In this document: positions 34,349 through 43,459 of the stretch, piece by piece
Layout: every line of letters begins with the position of its first letter
How positions within the stretch are numbered: the first letter of the stretch is position 1
From: Bacteroidia bacterium
GTDB taxonomy: Bacteria; Bacteroidota; Bacteroidia; J057; JAIXKT01
DNA length: 54,942 bases
Assembly: GCA_026932145.1 (NCBI GenBank)
Contig: JAIXKT010000007.1
Location: 58,754 to 113,695 of the forward strand
Reading direction: 5' to 3'
Notes under the pieces: generated by a model
What the model was told of the DNA's origin: nothing
The model's input: the letters and a program-made list of their open reading frames with translations, nothing else
The model's database searches: none
Position numbers and translations under genes: made by a program

Positions 34349-35377
34349 TTAAAGGTTGATTTTACCGGTAAATTGCTGCAAAAAACGAATGTCGTTTTGG
34401 GAATACAACCGAATATCTGGAACCTGAAATAATAGTTGTGCGATTCTTTCTACTCCCATTCCAAATGCGAAGCCGCTGTATTCATTTGGGTCAAGGCCGC
34501 AATTTTGCAATACATTTGGGTCTATCATTCCGCAACCCAAGATTTCAACCCAACCAGTATGTTTGCAAACCGGGCAGCCATTGGTTTGGCAAATCAAGCA
34601 GGAAATATCCATCTCGGCACTGATTTCCGTAAATGGAAAATAGGAAGGACGTAGCCGGATTTGAACAGATTGACCAAAAAGGGTTTGAACAAAATAGTGA
34701 AGTGTTTGTTTTAAGTCTGCGAAAGTGATGTCTTTATCTACGCAAAAGCCTTCGATTTGGTGAAAAAAGCAATGTGATCGGGCAGAAATGGCTTCGTTTC
34801 GATAGACTCGACCGGGAGCTAACACCCGTATAGGAGGTTTTTGGCTTTCTAAGACCCGAATTTGAACATTTGAAGTGTGGGTACGCAGCAGCCAATCCGG
34901 ATCTTTACGAATAAAAAAAGTATCCTGCATATCCCGTGCAGGATGATTCTCTTCAAAGTTTAAAGCCGAAAAATTATGCCTATCGTCTTCTATTTCAGGA
35001 CCGTCAGCTACTACAAAGCCTATTTGCTGAAAAATCTCTGCAATCTTTTGCTCTACTAACGAAAGCGGATGCCGGCTCCCTACCCAAAAAGCATTGCCGG
35101 GTAAGGTTAAATCTTCCCCGTTTTCCTGCTTAGATTGAACCAAGATTTTGGCTTGAGCTTGCTCATATTGGTTATTAGCAAAAACTTTTATTTCATTAAA
35201 AAGTTTACCGTATCGGGCTTTTTCTTCCGGAGAAAAAGTTTTTAATAAGTCAAACAAAGCTGTAATGCGCCCTTTTTTTCCAATAAATAACTGCTTAAAT
35301 AGCTCTAAATCAGTTGTAGAATGGAAAGCAAAGGAGGTAATTTCATTGCGTAGTTGCGCTAAATCCGCTAAGGTCAT
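34349..35377 (-). CDS. pheS: Phenylalanyl-tRNA synthetase alpha subunit
   Basis: Class II synthetase subunit of 342 residues. N-terminal coiled region, then motif-2 and -3 signatures: HPLSLVEQKIAEIF, GPEIEDDRHNFSALNFEENH, PARDMQDTFFI, RVYRNEAISARSHCFFHQIE, and GFAFGMGVERIAQLLF. pheT is not in the window. TAATTTTG (-7 box) ends four bases before the ATG, so the mRNA may be leaderless. Confidence 0.97.
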   Translation of the reverse strand: MTLADLAQLRNEITSFAFHSTTDLELFKQLFIGKKGRITALFDLLKTFSPEEKARYGKLFNEIKVFANNQYEQAQAKILVQSKQENGEDLTLPGNAFWVGSRHPLSLVEQKIAEIFQQIGFVVADGPEIEDDRHNFSALNFEENHPARDMQDTFFIRKDPDWLLRTHTSNVQIRVLESQKPPIRVLAPGRVYRNEAISARSHCFFHQIEGFCVDKDITFADLKQTLHYFVQTLFGQSVQIRLRPSYFPFTEISAEMDISCLICQTNGCPVCKHTGWVEILGCGMIDPNVLQNCGLDPNEYSGFAFGMGVERIAQLLFQVPDIRLYSQNDIRFLQQFTGKINL

Positions 35378-35381
35378 GCTG

Positions 35382-35389
35382 CAAAATTA
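35382..35389 (-). promoter_or_regulatory. -7 box of pheS, abutting the start codon
   Basis: TAATTTTG on the minus strand, four bases before the ATG at 35377, with a weak TTTA at the -33 position 20 nt upstream. Confidence 0.5.
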
Positions 35390-35476
35390 CACGGATTTTT
35401 GGCACTAAATAAATCAGCTTGTATTATTCTACTTTTACAAACAACCCAGTGAGGAAAATAACTTAGTTGAAAATGT

Positions 35477-35505
35477 TTTTCTGAAAATATGTATCTTTCA
35501 GAAAA
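35477..35505. terminator. Possible AT-rich hairpin after the S9 peptidase gene
   Basis: A perfect 10-bp inverted repeat, TTTTCTGAAA (35477-35486) and TTTCAGAAAA (35496-35505), with a 9-nt loop, 16 bp past the S9 stop codon. The stem has only two G-C pairs and no long U run follows, so termination is uncertain. The TTTCTGAA core also recalls the dispersed repeat ends. Confidence 0.3.
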
Positions 35506-35520
35506 TGAGGATATTACGAG

Positions 35521-37551
35521 TTATTTTAACCATTTATTCAGCCAATCTATAAATACTCTGCTCCAGAGGATGCTGTTTTGAGGTTTCATTACCCAGTGGC
35601 CTTCATCTGGAAAGTATAAAAACTGTGTAGGAATACCGCGCAGTTTTGCGGCCTGAAATGCTTCAATTCCTTGATTTATAGGTACTCTAAAATCTTTTTC
35701 TCCGTGTATGACCAGAATGGGAGTATCCCAGTTCTGAACAAATTTATGTGGGGAAAAATCGGTGTAAGATTTACTGGCTTTGGCTGTCCAGTAGCTCCCT
35801 TTTAAGTCCCAATTAGCAAAGAAAAGTTCTTCCGTTGAGCCATACCAACTTTCCATATTGAAGAGGCCACAATGAGATATAAATACTTTGAAGCGCTTAT
35901 TATGGATTCCGGCAAGGTAGTAAACGGAGTATCCGCCGTAACTTGCGCCTACGGCTCCTAAGCGGCTTTTATCAATATATTTTTCTGTACAAATATTATC
36001 AATGGCGGATAGATAATCTTGCATTGGCTGGCCTCCCCAGTCGCCACTGATAGCATCATTCCATTCTTTGCCAAAAGAGGGTAAGCCTCGCCGGTTGGGG
36101 GCAACTATAATGTATCCTTGCGAAGCAAGCAGTTGAAAATTCCAACGGTATGAAAAAAACTGATTTACAGTACTTTGCGGTCCTCCTTGGCAGTATAATA
36201 TTGCCGGATATTTTTTGGTGGAATCAAATTTTGGGGGGTAAATAACCCAAACTAACATTTGCTTTCCGTCTGTGGTTGTTACCCACCGTTCTCTGACTTC
36301 CCCTTTCGGAACGCTGCCCCACACATCTTCGGTAATGAATGTTAAACGTGTTTCTTGCCCCTTATCGGTATCTATCAGCATTAATTCTGTGGGTTGGGAC
36401 ATGGTTGTCTTTTGGGCAATTAGCCCGAATTGTGAATAATGGAGAGAATTGTAATTTTGGCGGCCATTGGTGATTTTTCGGATATTTCCTGTTGTCAAAG
36501 TCAATTCATACATTTGAATAGTAGCTTTCAAGCCTGATAAAAAGTAGATTTTATCATTATTTGGGTTAAAGACTACATCTGAGGCACTTTCCGGAAAGTT
36601 TTCGGTGATGGGTTTCCCTACTTTTTCAGAGAAATTATACCAAATTAAGGTATTTTTTTCTGATTCACAGCCGTCAGTAGGCTGGCTTTCCCAGATGATA
36701 GATTTTCCGTTTGGGGCGAAAACAGGGTTTAAGTCATAGCCATTTCTGCCTTCACTTAGGTTAATGGTTTGTTTGGTCGTTAAATCATATAGATAAACAT
36801 CTGCATTTGTGGATGTTGCTTCGAGTACACCGGATAGTTTTTTGCTACAATAAGCGACTGCTTTTCCGTCTGGCCGCCAAGCGATTTGTTCCATACCTCC
36901 TTGTGGTGAAAGCGGGGAGTCAAAGTGCTGGTTTTCCATAATATCTAAGGCAAGGGTATCTGCTCTACCTGCCTGATAATTAGCAAGAAAGATGTGGCTA
37001 TAAGCATAATCATGCCAGTTATCCCAGTGGCGGTACATAAGGTCGTCTATGAGCCGCGCCTCTGTCAGTGGTAAGTCAGGGTATTGTTCTGCTACTGTTT
37101 TATCTAACGTTACATCTGCGATGAAAAGCACTTTATCTTGTGTGGGTGCATAGGAAAATCCGGAAATAGCTTGTTTCCAATTAGATGCTTGAATGGGCAT
37201 ACTGCCGTCTATATTAATTTCCCAAAGTTGTATTGAGCCGCTTTTATTAGAAAGGAATCCGATACGTTTTCCGTCCGGCCTCCAGCGTGGGCTAAACTCT
37301 GATCCCGGCCAGTCCGTTATTTGGCTAAGTCGCTTACTTTCTAAATCATAGATAAACAGATTTTTGTTTCCTTTATTTTGGGGTACGTCATAGTTTGTAA
37401 CTCCAAAAACTATCTTTTTGCTATCCGGCGAAACCTGTTCTTCTGAGATGCGGGGAATTTTCCAAAGTAGTTCTGGTGTTATTACTTTTCCATTTTGGGC
37501 AAATAAGCTGCCGCTAAACACCCCAAAAACTATCCACAATAACTTTTTCAT
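35521..37551 (-). CDS. S9-family (prolyl oligopeptidase/DPP-like) secreted peptidase
   Basis: A 676-residue peptidase with a signal peptide (MKKLLWIVFGVFSGSLFA). The N-terminal part is a beta-propeller with WD40-like/TolB-like repeats (SPDSKKIVFGVTNYD, SPRWRPDGKRIGFLSNKSG, IAWRPDGKAVAYCSKK). The C-terminal alpha/beta hydrolase carries the catalytic triad: Ser in GAVGASYGGYSVYY (about residue 537), Asp in HGEKDFRVP, His in PDEGHWV. It acts in the periplasm or outside on short peptides. TAATATTG, near a -7 box, lies four bases before the ATG, with TTG 22 nt further up. Confidence 0.93.
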   Translation of the reverse strand: MKKLLWIVFGVFSGSLFAQNGKVITPELLWKIPRISEEQVSPDSKKIVFGVTNYDVPQNKGNKNLFIYDLESKRLSQITDWPGSEFSPRWRPDGKRIGFLSNKSGSIQLWEINIDGSMPIQASNWKQAISGFSYAPTQDKVLFIADVTLDKTVAEQYPDLPLTEARLIDDLMYRHWDNWHDYAYSHIFLANYQAGRADTLALDIMENQHFDSPLSPQGGMEQIAWRPDGKAVAYCSKKLSGVLEATSTNADVYLYDLTTKQTINLSEGRNGYDLNPVFAPNGKSIIWESQPTDGCESEKNTLIWYNFSEKVGKPITENFPESASDVVFNPNNDKIYFLSGLKATIQMYELTLTTGNIRKITNGRQNYNSLHYSQFGLIAQKTTMSQPTELMLIDTDKGQETRLTFITEDVWGSVPKGEVRERWVTTTDGKQMLVWVIYPPKFDSTKKYPAILYCQGGPQSTVNQFFSYRWNFQLLASQGYIIVAPNRRGLPSFGKEWNDAISGDWGGQPMQDYLSAIDNICTEKYIDKSRLGAVGASYGGYSVYYLAGIHNKRFKVFISHCGLFNMESWYGSTEELFFANWDLKGSYWTAKASKSYTDFSPHKFVQNWDTPILVIHGEKDFRVPINQGIEAFQAAKLRGIPTQFLYFPDEGHWVMKPQNSILWSRVFIDWLNKWLK

Positions 37552-37555
37552 GTTG

Positions 37556-37588
37556 CAATATTATAAATTATATTGAACAGGAGTGCAA
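37556..37588 (-). promoter_or_regulatory. Possible promoter of the S9 peptidase gene
   Basis: TTG (37588-37586), 22 nt, TAATATTG (37563-37556, one mismatch to TAnnTTTG), then CAAC and the ATG at 37551. This would give a leaderless or nearly leaderless transcript. Confidence 0.4.
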
Positions 37589-37613
37589 TGGCGGCTAAAA
37601 GTAAAACCCAAGA

Positions 37614-37684
37614 TGTAGCTCAGAAAACTTGGTTGATTTCTGATTTATTCTAAGCGAACTTTTATCATACTTTCTGAACCACAA
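37614..37684. repeat. Dispersed inverted-end repeat, copy 2 (overlaps symporter 3' end)
   Basis: Left end TGTAGCTCAGAAAAC (37614-37628); right end ATCATACTTTCTGAACCACA plus one base (37664-37684). The right end is the exact 21-nt complement of 54852-54872. The repeat runs into the symporter gene and supplies its final codons and stop. Confidence 0.75.
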
Positions 37685-39389
37685 TTTCCTGTTGGTTATT
37701 TATCTTTTGAAAAATAGTGGCTATCAATAAGACTAATAAACAGCCTATGGCATTTAGCCAAAGAAAAGAAATTATATCTGAAATATAAATCCCGATGATG
37801 ATTAGCTCTGTAATGATAGCAGACCAAAATACGGCATTTCCGCCTACTTTTTTGAAGTAAAAAGCCACTAAAAAAATCCCTAAAATAGTGCCATAAAATA
37901 AAGACCCCAGAACGTTTACGGCTTCAATCAAACTGCCTAAACTGCTGGCAAACATCGCAACTGCAATGCAAAAAATACCCCAGCCTAAGGTAAACCATTT
38001 TGAAACAATGTAATAATATTGCTCGGTTTGTTCTTTGACCCAAAGTCGTTTGTATAAATCAACTACACTGGTTGATGCTAAGGAGTTTAATGCTGCTGCT
38101 ACGCTTCCCCAAGCGGCCAAAAATATCATCGCTATCAGCAGCCCAACCAATCCTTTGGGGATATTTTGAATAACAAAATACAGAAAGATATAATTTGTAT
38201 CGTTGGTATCTGCTGTTCGATCATTGCTTTTCATTAGCTTCAAAACATTTTTTCGTATTTCTTTTGATTGGGTTTCGTTTTGAAGTAATTTATTTTGTCT
38301 TAAACGAACCTCTGATTCGTTATTTTGCTGTAAAGCTAAGCTCATATATTTAGCGTCTTCTGCCCGAATTAAATTGAGTGAATCATGCTGGGCTTGTAAT
38401 TGTTGAAACTCACTGCTGTAATTGGAGTGTAAAATTTTATCTATTTCTTTTTGATTGTAAAAAACAGGTGCTTGATAAAAGGTGTAAAACACAAACACTA
38501 AAGCACCTACCAATAGGATAAAAAGCTGCATAGGCACTTTTACGATACCGTTCATTAGCAATCCGATACGGCTTTCTTTTAAGTTTTTGGCTGTTAAATA
38601 TCTTCCAACCTGGGATTGGTCTGTTCCGAAATAAGAGAGTGCTAAGAAAAAGCCGCCTATCAAGCCGCTCCAAATGTTGTATTTATCTTTCCACCAAGAT
38701 TCACTTGTGATGTCAATTTTGGGTTCGATCACATTTAGCTTTCCCATTTTGCCGGCGATATGCAGTGCGTCTGTAAAGCTAATTCCGGCAGGTAGCATAT
38801 TTATGACCAAAAAGCCCGCAATAAATAAACCGATAAAAACGACTACCAATTGCTGCATTTGAGTGTAAGCTACGGCCTTAGCTCCGCCAGTAACGGTATA
38901 AATAATTAAAAAACCACCCATGATTAAGTTGGTAACATAAATATTCCAGCCAAAAATAGAAGATAACACTATGGAGGGTGCATAGATGCTGATTCCGGTA
39001 GAGAGTGCCCGAGAAACCAAAAACAATACCGAAGCTAAGGAGCGTGTTTTTAAATCAAAACGCTGTTCTAAAAACTCATAGGCCGTATAAACCTGTAGTT
39101 TATGATATATCGGAATAAAAGTAATACACAAAACAACCATTGCTAAGGGAAGCCCAAAATAGTATTGCACAAACCGTAGTCCGTCTGTATATGCTTGCCC
39201 GGGCGCAGAAAGAAAAGTTACAGCACTGGCTTGCGTTCCCATAATAGACAGTAAAATCAACAGCCAACCCATAGAATTACTGCTTTTAAAATAACCATCT
39301 AAGGATTTTTCTGTCTTACTTTTGTATAATCCGTAGCTAATAACTGTAAGTAAGGACACAAACAGTACAATCCAATCTATACCACTCAT
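37665..39389 (-). CDS. Sodium:solute symporter (SSS family)
   Basis: A 574-residue transporter with about 13 membrane segments that couples Na+ entry to uptake of a sugar, amino acid or similar solute. Family features are SNSMGWLLILLSIMGTQASA near the N terminus, VYTAYEFLEQRFDLKTRSLA, the TVTGGAKAVAYTQMQQ loop and SYFGTDQSQVGRYLTAKN. A long cytosolic insert (EFQQLQAQHDSLNLIRAEDA onward, about residues 325-385) is charged. The start codon overlaps the stop of the 38-residue membrane protein gene by ATGA. The last codons (VVQKV, stop) lie in a dispersed repeat. Substrate unknown. Confidence 0.93.
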   Translation of the reverse strand: MSGIDWIVLFVSLLTVISYGLYKSKTEKSLDGYFKSSNSMGWLLILLSIMGTQASAVTFLSAPGQAYTDGLRFVQYYFGLPLAMVVLCITFIPIYHKLQVYTAYEFLEQRFDLKTRSLASVLFLVSRALSTGISIYAPSIVLSSIFGWNIYVTNLIMGGFLIIYTVTGGAKAVAYTQMQQLVVVFIGLFIAGFLVINMLPAGISFTDALHIAGKMGKLNVIEPKIDITSESWWKDKYNIWSGLIGGFFLALSYFGTDQSQVGRYLTAKNLKESRIGLLMNGIVKVPMQLFILLVGALVFVFYTFYQAPVFYNQKEIDKILHSNYSSEFQQLQAQHDSLNLIRAEDAKYMSLALQQNNESEVRLRQNKLLQNETQSKEIRKNVLKLMKSNDRTADTNDTNYIFLYFVIQNIPKGLVGLLIAMIFLAAWGSVAAALNSLASTSVVDLYKRLWVKEQTEQYYYIVSKWFTLGWGIFCIAVAMFASSLGSLIEAVNVLGSLFYGTILGIFLVAFYFKKVGGNAVFWSAIITELIIIGIYISDIISFLWLNAIGCLLVLLIATIFQKINNQQEIVVQKV

Positions 39390-39502
39390 GAAAAATGCTT
39401 CGTAAATAAGTAAAATAAGACGATTTGAATGATTAGGAATAAAATCACTCCTCCATAAGCAGTATTCCAGTTAGAATGCTTATTATTAGTTGGTTCGTCC
39501 AT
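39386..39502 (-). CDS. 38-residue membrane protein coupled to the symporter
   Basis: A short ORF, ATG at 39502 to TGA at 39386-39388, reading MDEPTNNKHSNWNTAYGGVI and then one hydrophobic helix (LFLIIQIVLFYLFTKHFS). Its start is 2 bp after the PIG-L gene's stop and its stop overlaps the symporter ATG as ATGA, so both junctions suggest translational coupling. Small single-span companions precede SSS transporters in other bacteria; that this one is a subunit is inference. Annotation pipelines with a length cut-off would miss it. Confidence 0.75.
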   Translation of the reverse strand: MDEPTNNKHSNWNTAYGGVILFLIIQIVLFYLFTKHFS

Positions 39503-39504
39503 TT

Positions 39505-42009
39505 TTAATTATTTTTAGGTAATTCTAATAGATTTACAAACAGGCGATATGCTCCGGGGACTCCGGCTGGTAATTCCCGAAAAAAGACCAAGCCGGTATA
39601 GGCGAAATTACCTTTTCCGTATTTACCGATAATCAAACTACCTTCTTGTTTATCCTCTTTGGGGTCATTCATGCTAAGGATAGTTTCGTAGTTTTTATCT
39701 ATATCAGTTGCAAAGTAAATTCCACGTTCTTGAACCCAGCCCTCAAAGTCTTTTTCACTAATTTTGTTTGGGTGGTTTAAAGCAGTATGTTTGGGGTTGG
39801 TAAATGTTACGGTAGCATTTTCATCAGTTACGCGATTAGCGGAAATTTTAAAGGCATAAGGGCCGATGTTTTCTTTTAAGGGAGCTAAACGATTGTTGGT
39901 ATTGTACTGAACAATTAAATTTCCGCCTTTTTTTACGTAATTCATCAATTTATTATAGTAAATAGGCATTCGCTTATTAACGTTGTAAGCTCTTACACCT
40001 GCAACAATGCTTGAATAAACGCTTAAATCTTCCTTAGCTAATAATTCATCAGTTAAGATTGTAACGTCATAACCGATTTGGGTTAAGCAAGTTGCTACAT
40101 TATCACCGGCACCTGGGATGTAACCTATCTTGTGTGCGTTTCGTTTTAAGTCCACAAAAATGAGTTTGGCTGAAGCATCATCCAAAAAGAATTGATACGG
40201 AATATGGTCATACTCAATACGTGTGATACTTTTGGAGTACGTTTTGCCACCAATTATAAGTGAAGCGGATAAATTGCCGTCTGTATGTTTGCCGGTAGGC
40301 GTTATGGTAGCTTTAATAACTTGCTCATCTCCTTTGTTTTTTAGCTGAAAATCAGGATTATTAATATTTATATTCCATCCATTAGGAGCTGTTATTTGTA
40401 ATTTTCCGCTTAGGTTAGGAGCGTTTGCCTTGATGGTAAGGGAAATTTCTTTTGCTTGGTTATTGCTAAATACAAGTACGTGGTTGGATAAATTGAGGGT
40501 AGCCGGTGGCAATATTTCAAAGGGACGGTAAATTTCCCCTTTTACGGGATCAGTATATTTGTAACTAAAAGGTCGTTCAATAGGGAGGGTTTCATTTTCA
40601 ATCATAAGATAAAAGGTAGCCTTTTCGGCAATTGGGTTCATGGGTAAACCGATTAATTGTTGGTTGGTTACTGCATACATAGTGTTATTATGCGGATTTT
40701 TTAACCAATACGGGTCAGAATAATCGGCTTCGGCATTAAGAGTAATGTTTTCCTTAAACTCTGATAACTGATTGTTTTTCAGTTCTTTTTTAGAATCATC
40801 AATAGTGATAGCGTGTCCGTTTGAAAGTTCAATTTTGTTTAGTTTAACTTTACAAGGATTGCGAACGATTATTTGCGCTGTTATAGTGATATTTTCTCCT
40901 GTTATGGTGCTATAATCGGCTGCTATGGCTTCAGCCCAGATTCCGGCGCAAGCTGTTATCAGATTCTTACAAACTGCTAATTTTTGTTGTTTCCAATAAG
41001 CTGCATCAGCATCTTTTTCACCTAATTTTTGAAGAGCAGTATAGATTTTAATGAGTTGATTGACACTTTTTTCCGGCTGATTAGCATCATATTTTTGTTC
41101 TAAATCAGCTATCCATTTTTGCAGTTCATTTGTGTTGGGTAACCGTAGCCAAGTGGTGTTAATATCTTCCAGAATATCTGTTTTAGGTTCTTTATCTCCT
41201 TTTAAAAATTTGAAGTATTCTATATTTTCGCCGCGTTGCATAGCGGTTCCAAATCCTTGGCTTTTGTGCATTGTGCGGCTTTTGGCGGCGATTTCGCCAT
41301 AGTTTAGCCCTAAAAGCGGGTTAAAGCCGCCAACGTCAATTTTTAATTGTTCTGGTGATGTGGTGTTATTCCCGCCAAAGTTAAAAGTGTTCCAAAAAAT
41401 CCGTTTAGTTTGCCAAGGTTGAGTTTCTGTTAGTTGTTCTGGAAATTTTTGGGGGTCAGCAGCCGCTTCAAAGGCTTCCATAGCCAAGATAGCTGAAGCG
41501 GTATGGTGCCCGTGCCCGCCCTCGCCGGTTGTAGGAAAGCGGCAAATAATAACATCCGGCCTAAAACGCCTGATTGTTAGTACAATATCAGATAGTACTT
41601 TTTCTTTGTCCCATAAATTTAGCGTTTCTTCAGGGTTTTTGGAGAAGCCAAAGTCATTAGCTCTGGTAAAAAATTGCTCTGCTCCATCTACTTTACGGGC
41701 AGCCAATAGTTCTTGGGTTCTGATTAAGCCTAACGCCTCTCCTTGCTCATTTCCGATAAGATTTTGCCCTCCATCCCCTCGTGTGAGTGATAAATAACCG
41801 GTTCTAAGATGCCGTTCATTAACTAAGTAAGAAATGAGCCGGGTATTTTCATCATCAGGATGCGCAGCTATGTATAAAACAGAACCAACTGTATTTAGCT
41901 TTTTGATTTCATTTAAAATCTTTGCACTATTCCATTCAATAGCGTTTTGAGCAAAAATTTGAAGAAAACTAAGGGTAAAAATTAATAGAAAAAACTTCTT
42001 TAAGAACAT
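39505..42009 (-). CDS. Secreted PIG-L/LmbE-family deacetylase with C-terminal beta and amidotransferase-like regions
   Basis: An 834-residue exported protein (signal peptide MFLKKFFLLIFTLSFLQIFA). The N-terminal PIG-L domain has the zinc motif AAHPDDENTRLI and the distal GEGGHGHHTASA, for removal of N-acetyl groups from sugars. The middle carries beta-sandwich segments (NITITAQIIVRNPCKVKLNK), and the C-terminal part (IPGAGDNVATCLTQIGYDVT, SSIVAGVRAYNVNKR, GNLIVQYNTNN) resembles a ThuA/glutamine-amidotransferase-like fold. It heads a run with the small membrane protein and the symporter, suggesting deacetylation of a sugar that is then imported. Confidence 0.9.
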   Translation of the reverse strand: MFLKKFFLLIFTLSFLQIFAQNAIEWNSAKILNEIKKLNTVGSVLYIAAHPDDENTRLISYLVNERHLRTGYLSLTRGDGGQNLIGNEQGEALGLIRTQELLAARKVDGAEQFFTRANDFGFSKNPEETLNLWDKEKVLSDIVLTIRRFRPDVIICRFPTTGEGGHGHHTASAILAMEAFEAAADPQKFPEQLTETQPWQTKRIFWNTFNFGGNNTTSPEQLKIDVGGFNPLLGLNYGEIAAKSRTMHKSQGFGTAMQRGENIEYFKFLKGDKEPKTDILEDINTTWLRLPNTNELQKWIADLEQKYDANQPEKSVNQLIKIYTALQKLGEKDADAAYWKQQKLAVCKNLITACAGIWAEAIAADYSTITGENITITAQIIVRNPCKVKLNKIELSNGHAITIDDSKKELKNNQLSEFKENITLNAEADYSDPYWLKNPHNNTMYAVTNQQLIGLPMNPIAEKATFYLMIENETLPIERPFSYKYTDPVKGEIYRPFEILPPATLNLSNHVLVFSNNQAKEISLTIKANAPNLSGKLQITAPNGWNININNPDFQLKNKGDEQVIKATITPTGKHTDGNLSASLIIGGKTYSKSITRIEYDHIPYQFFLDDASAKLIFVDLKRNAHKIGYIPGAGDNVATCLTQIGYDVTILTDELLAKEDLSVYSSIVAGVRAYNVNKRMPIYYNKLMNYVKKGGNLIVQYNTNNRLAPLKENIGPYAFKISANRVTDENATVTFTNPKHTALNHPNKISEKDFEGWVQERGIYFATDIDKNYETILSMNDPKEDKQEGSLIIGKYGKGNFAYTGLVFFRELPAGVPGAYRLFVNLLELPKNN

Positions 42010-42080
42010 AATTTAAGCTACTATCTAAAAAATTCAAAACTAATTTAACATTCAAATATAGTTATTGGTTGCTTTTTTAA

Positions 42081-42557
42081 TCAACCTGATTCAGTTTGGG
42101 GTGTTAATATTGCTTCGCAGACCCAATAGGTTTGGATTTGCATACCCAATTTTTGGTAGGTGGCTATTGCTTTGTTATTGTGCGGGACTACATATAGCCG
42201 AATTAGTGAAACGTGTTGTTTTTTAGCTAATTGTGTTGTGTGATGATACATTTCCCGAAAAACGCCTTGTCTTCGATATTCTGGTTTTACATAAACACTT
42301 TGTATCCACCAGATTGTACTTGCTCGCCAGTCGCTCCATTCGTATGTAATGAGCAAACAAGCTATAATATTTTGGCTTTTGTCTTTAGCGACTATGTAAA
42401 AGCCTTTTTCCTTATCTTGAAAGATTGCAGATACACCTTGCGTTAAGATTTCTGGGGAAAGTTCGTACTGTTCTGTTTCCCAAGCCATTGCACGATTGAA
42501 GGCGGCTATGGTTGTTATATCTTCAATTTGGGCTTGCTCGATTGTTAGCTGTAGCAT
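42081..42557 (-). CDS. GNAT-family N-acetyltransferase
   Basis: A 158-residue GNAT domain with the acetyl-CoA loop YRRQGVFREMYHHTTQLAKK and NNKAIATYQKLGMQI. Its preceding strand is IWWIQSVYVKPE. ATG at 42557 shares one base with the stop of the lipoprotein gene (TGATG), so it is preferred over the TTG just upstream and implies coupling. Acceptor unknown. Confidence 0.9.
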   Translation of the reverse strand: MLQLTIEQAQIEDITTIAAFNRAMAWETEQYELSPEILTQGVSAIFQDKEKGFYIVAKDKSQNIIACLLITYEWSDWRASTIWWIQSVYVKPEYRRQGVFREMYHHTTQLAKKQHVSLIRLYVVPHNNKAIATYQKLGMQIQTYWVCEAILTPQTESG

Positions 42558-43456
42558 CAAGATGCACTAATAATCTGATTGCGAAGGGCTTGTATTTTGG
42601 CTGCTACCTCTCCTAAATTTTCTACATTGAATTTTTCGGGAGTCTTAATCGTTGCTAAAGAATCTATTGATGTAATATTTGCTTCCCCAAAAAGTTGCTT
42701 TAAGCGGTTTTTTATTTCTGTTAAAGTTTCTTTGGTGGCTACTGTTTTGGGCAAAGTTTCCGGATATTTCTCAAATAGATTGTAAATATGTAAAAATGAA
42801 TGATATTGGCCGTATAATAGCTTGATAAGTTGCGGGCTTGTTTTTTGCTGTAATAAACGCAAGTTAAAATGAGTTCCTTCTAACCATGCACCGGTTACGA
42901 TAAGCAAGGCAAAACCGGTACGGTTGTTTTTTTCCAAAATAGTATGCGTTTGTTCATATATCTTAGTAACCAATTCCAACAACGCTGTATTATCTTGTTT
43001 CTTTTCGTCAAGTTGTTTAATTGTTTTAATATCAATAACTTGTTCTATGGATAGTTCTTCACATAGCCGGTTTGTGGCCTGAAAATATTCCAGAACTTCT
43101 TGGTTTTTGTGGTGCGCATTGCAGTAAGAAAGGTCTCCTAAATAAACGCCCAGATTCAGGGCGACTACAGAACTTGTAACATATTTTTTTGCGTTTGTAG
43201 TTGGGTTCAATAAACTTGGGGTAAAAGGGCTTCCCGTCTGAGCCAGCACTTCATTGACTTCAACCGGTGAGGGAATGTTTGCAAAAATATGTTTCAAATC
43301 GTTCAAATCATCTTCTGGAATTAAATTTAAGGTAGTGTTATTATCCTGATTCTTAGTTATTTCACAAGAAGTAAGGAAAAAGGCGTTCATTAGCAGCCAC
43401 ACACAGCAAAGACGTGTTATCGAAAACATATTGATGCAAGATACCGGAATTTTCAT
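42557..43456 (-). CDS. Lipoprotein of unknown function
   Basis: A 299-residue exported protein. The signal peptide ends in the lipobox FFLTSC (Cys about 31); translation from the ATG at 43456 or from Met10 would both give a usable signal. The mature part is mainly helical and acidic (LIPEDDLNDLKHIFANIPSP, SPFTPSLLNPTT, NRLCEELSIEQVIDIKTIKQ, LEKNNRTGFALLIVTGAWLE). I recognise no named domain. It lies between a second lspA (3 bp) and a GNAT gene (1-bp overlap). Confidence 0.82.
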   Translation of the reverse strand: MKIPVSCINMFSITRLCCVWLLMNAFFLTSCEITKNQDNNTTLNLIPEDDLNDLKHIFANIPSPVEVNEVLAQTGSPFTPSLLNPTTNAKKYVTSSVVALNLGVYLGDLSYCNAHHKNQEVLEYFQATNRLCEELSIEQVIDIKTIKQLDEKKQDNTALLELVTKIYEQTHTILEKNNRTGFALLIVTGAWLEGTHFNLRLLQQKTSPQLIKLLYGQYHSFLHIYNLFEKYPETLPKTVATKETLTEIKNRLKQLFGEANITSIDSLATIKTPEKFNVENLGEVAAKIQALRNQIISAS

Positions 43457-43459
43457 AAA

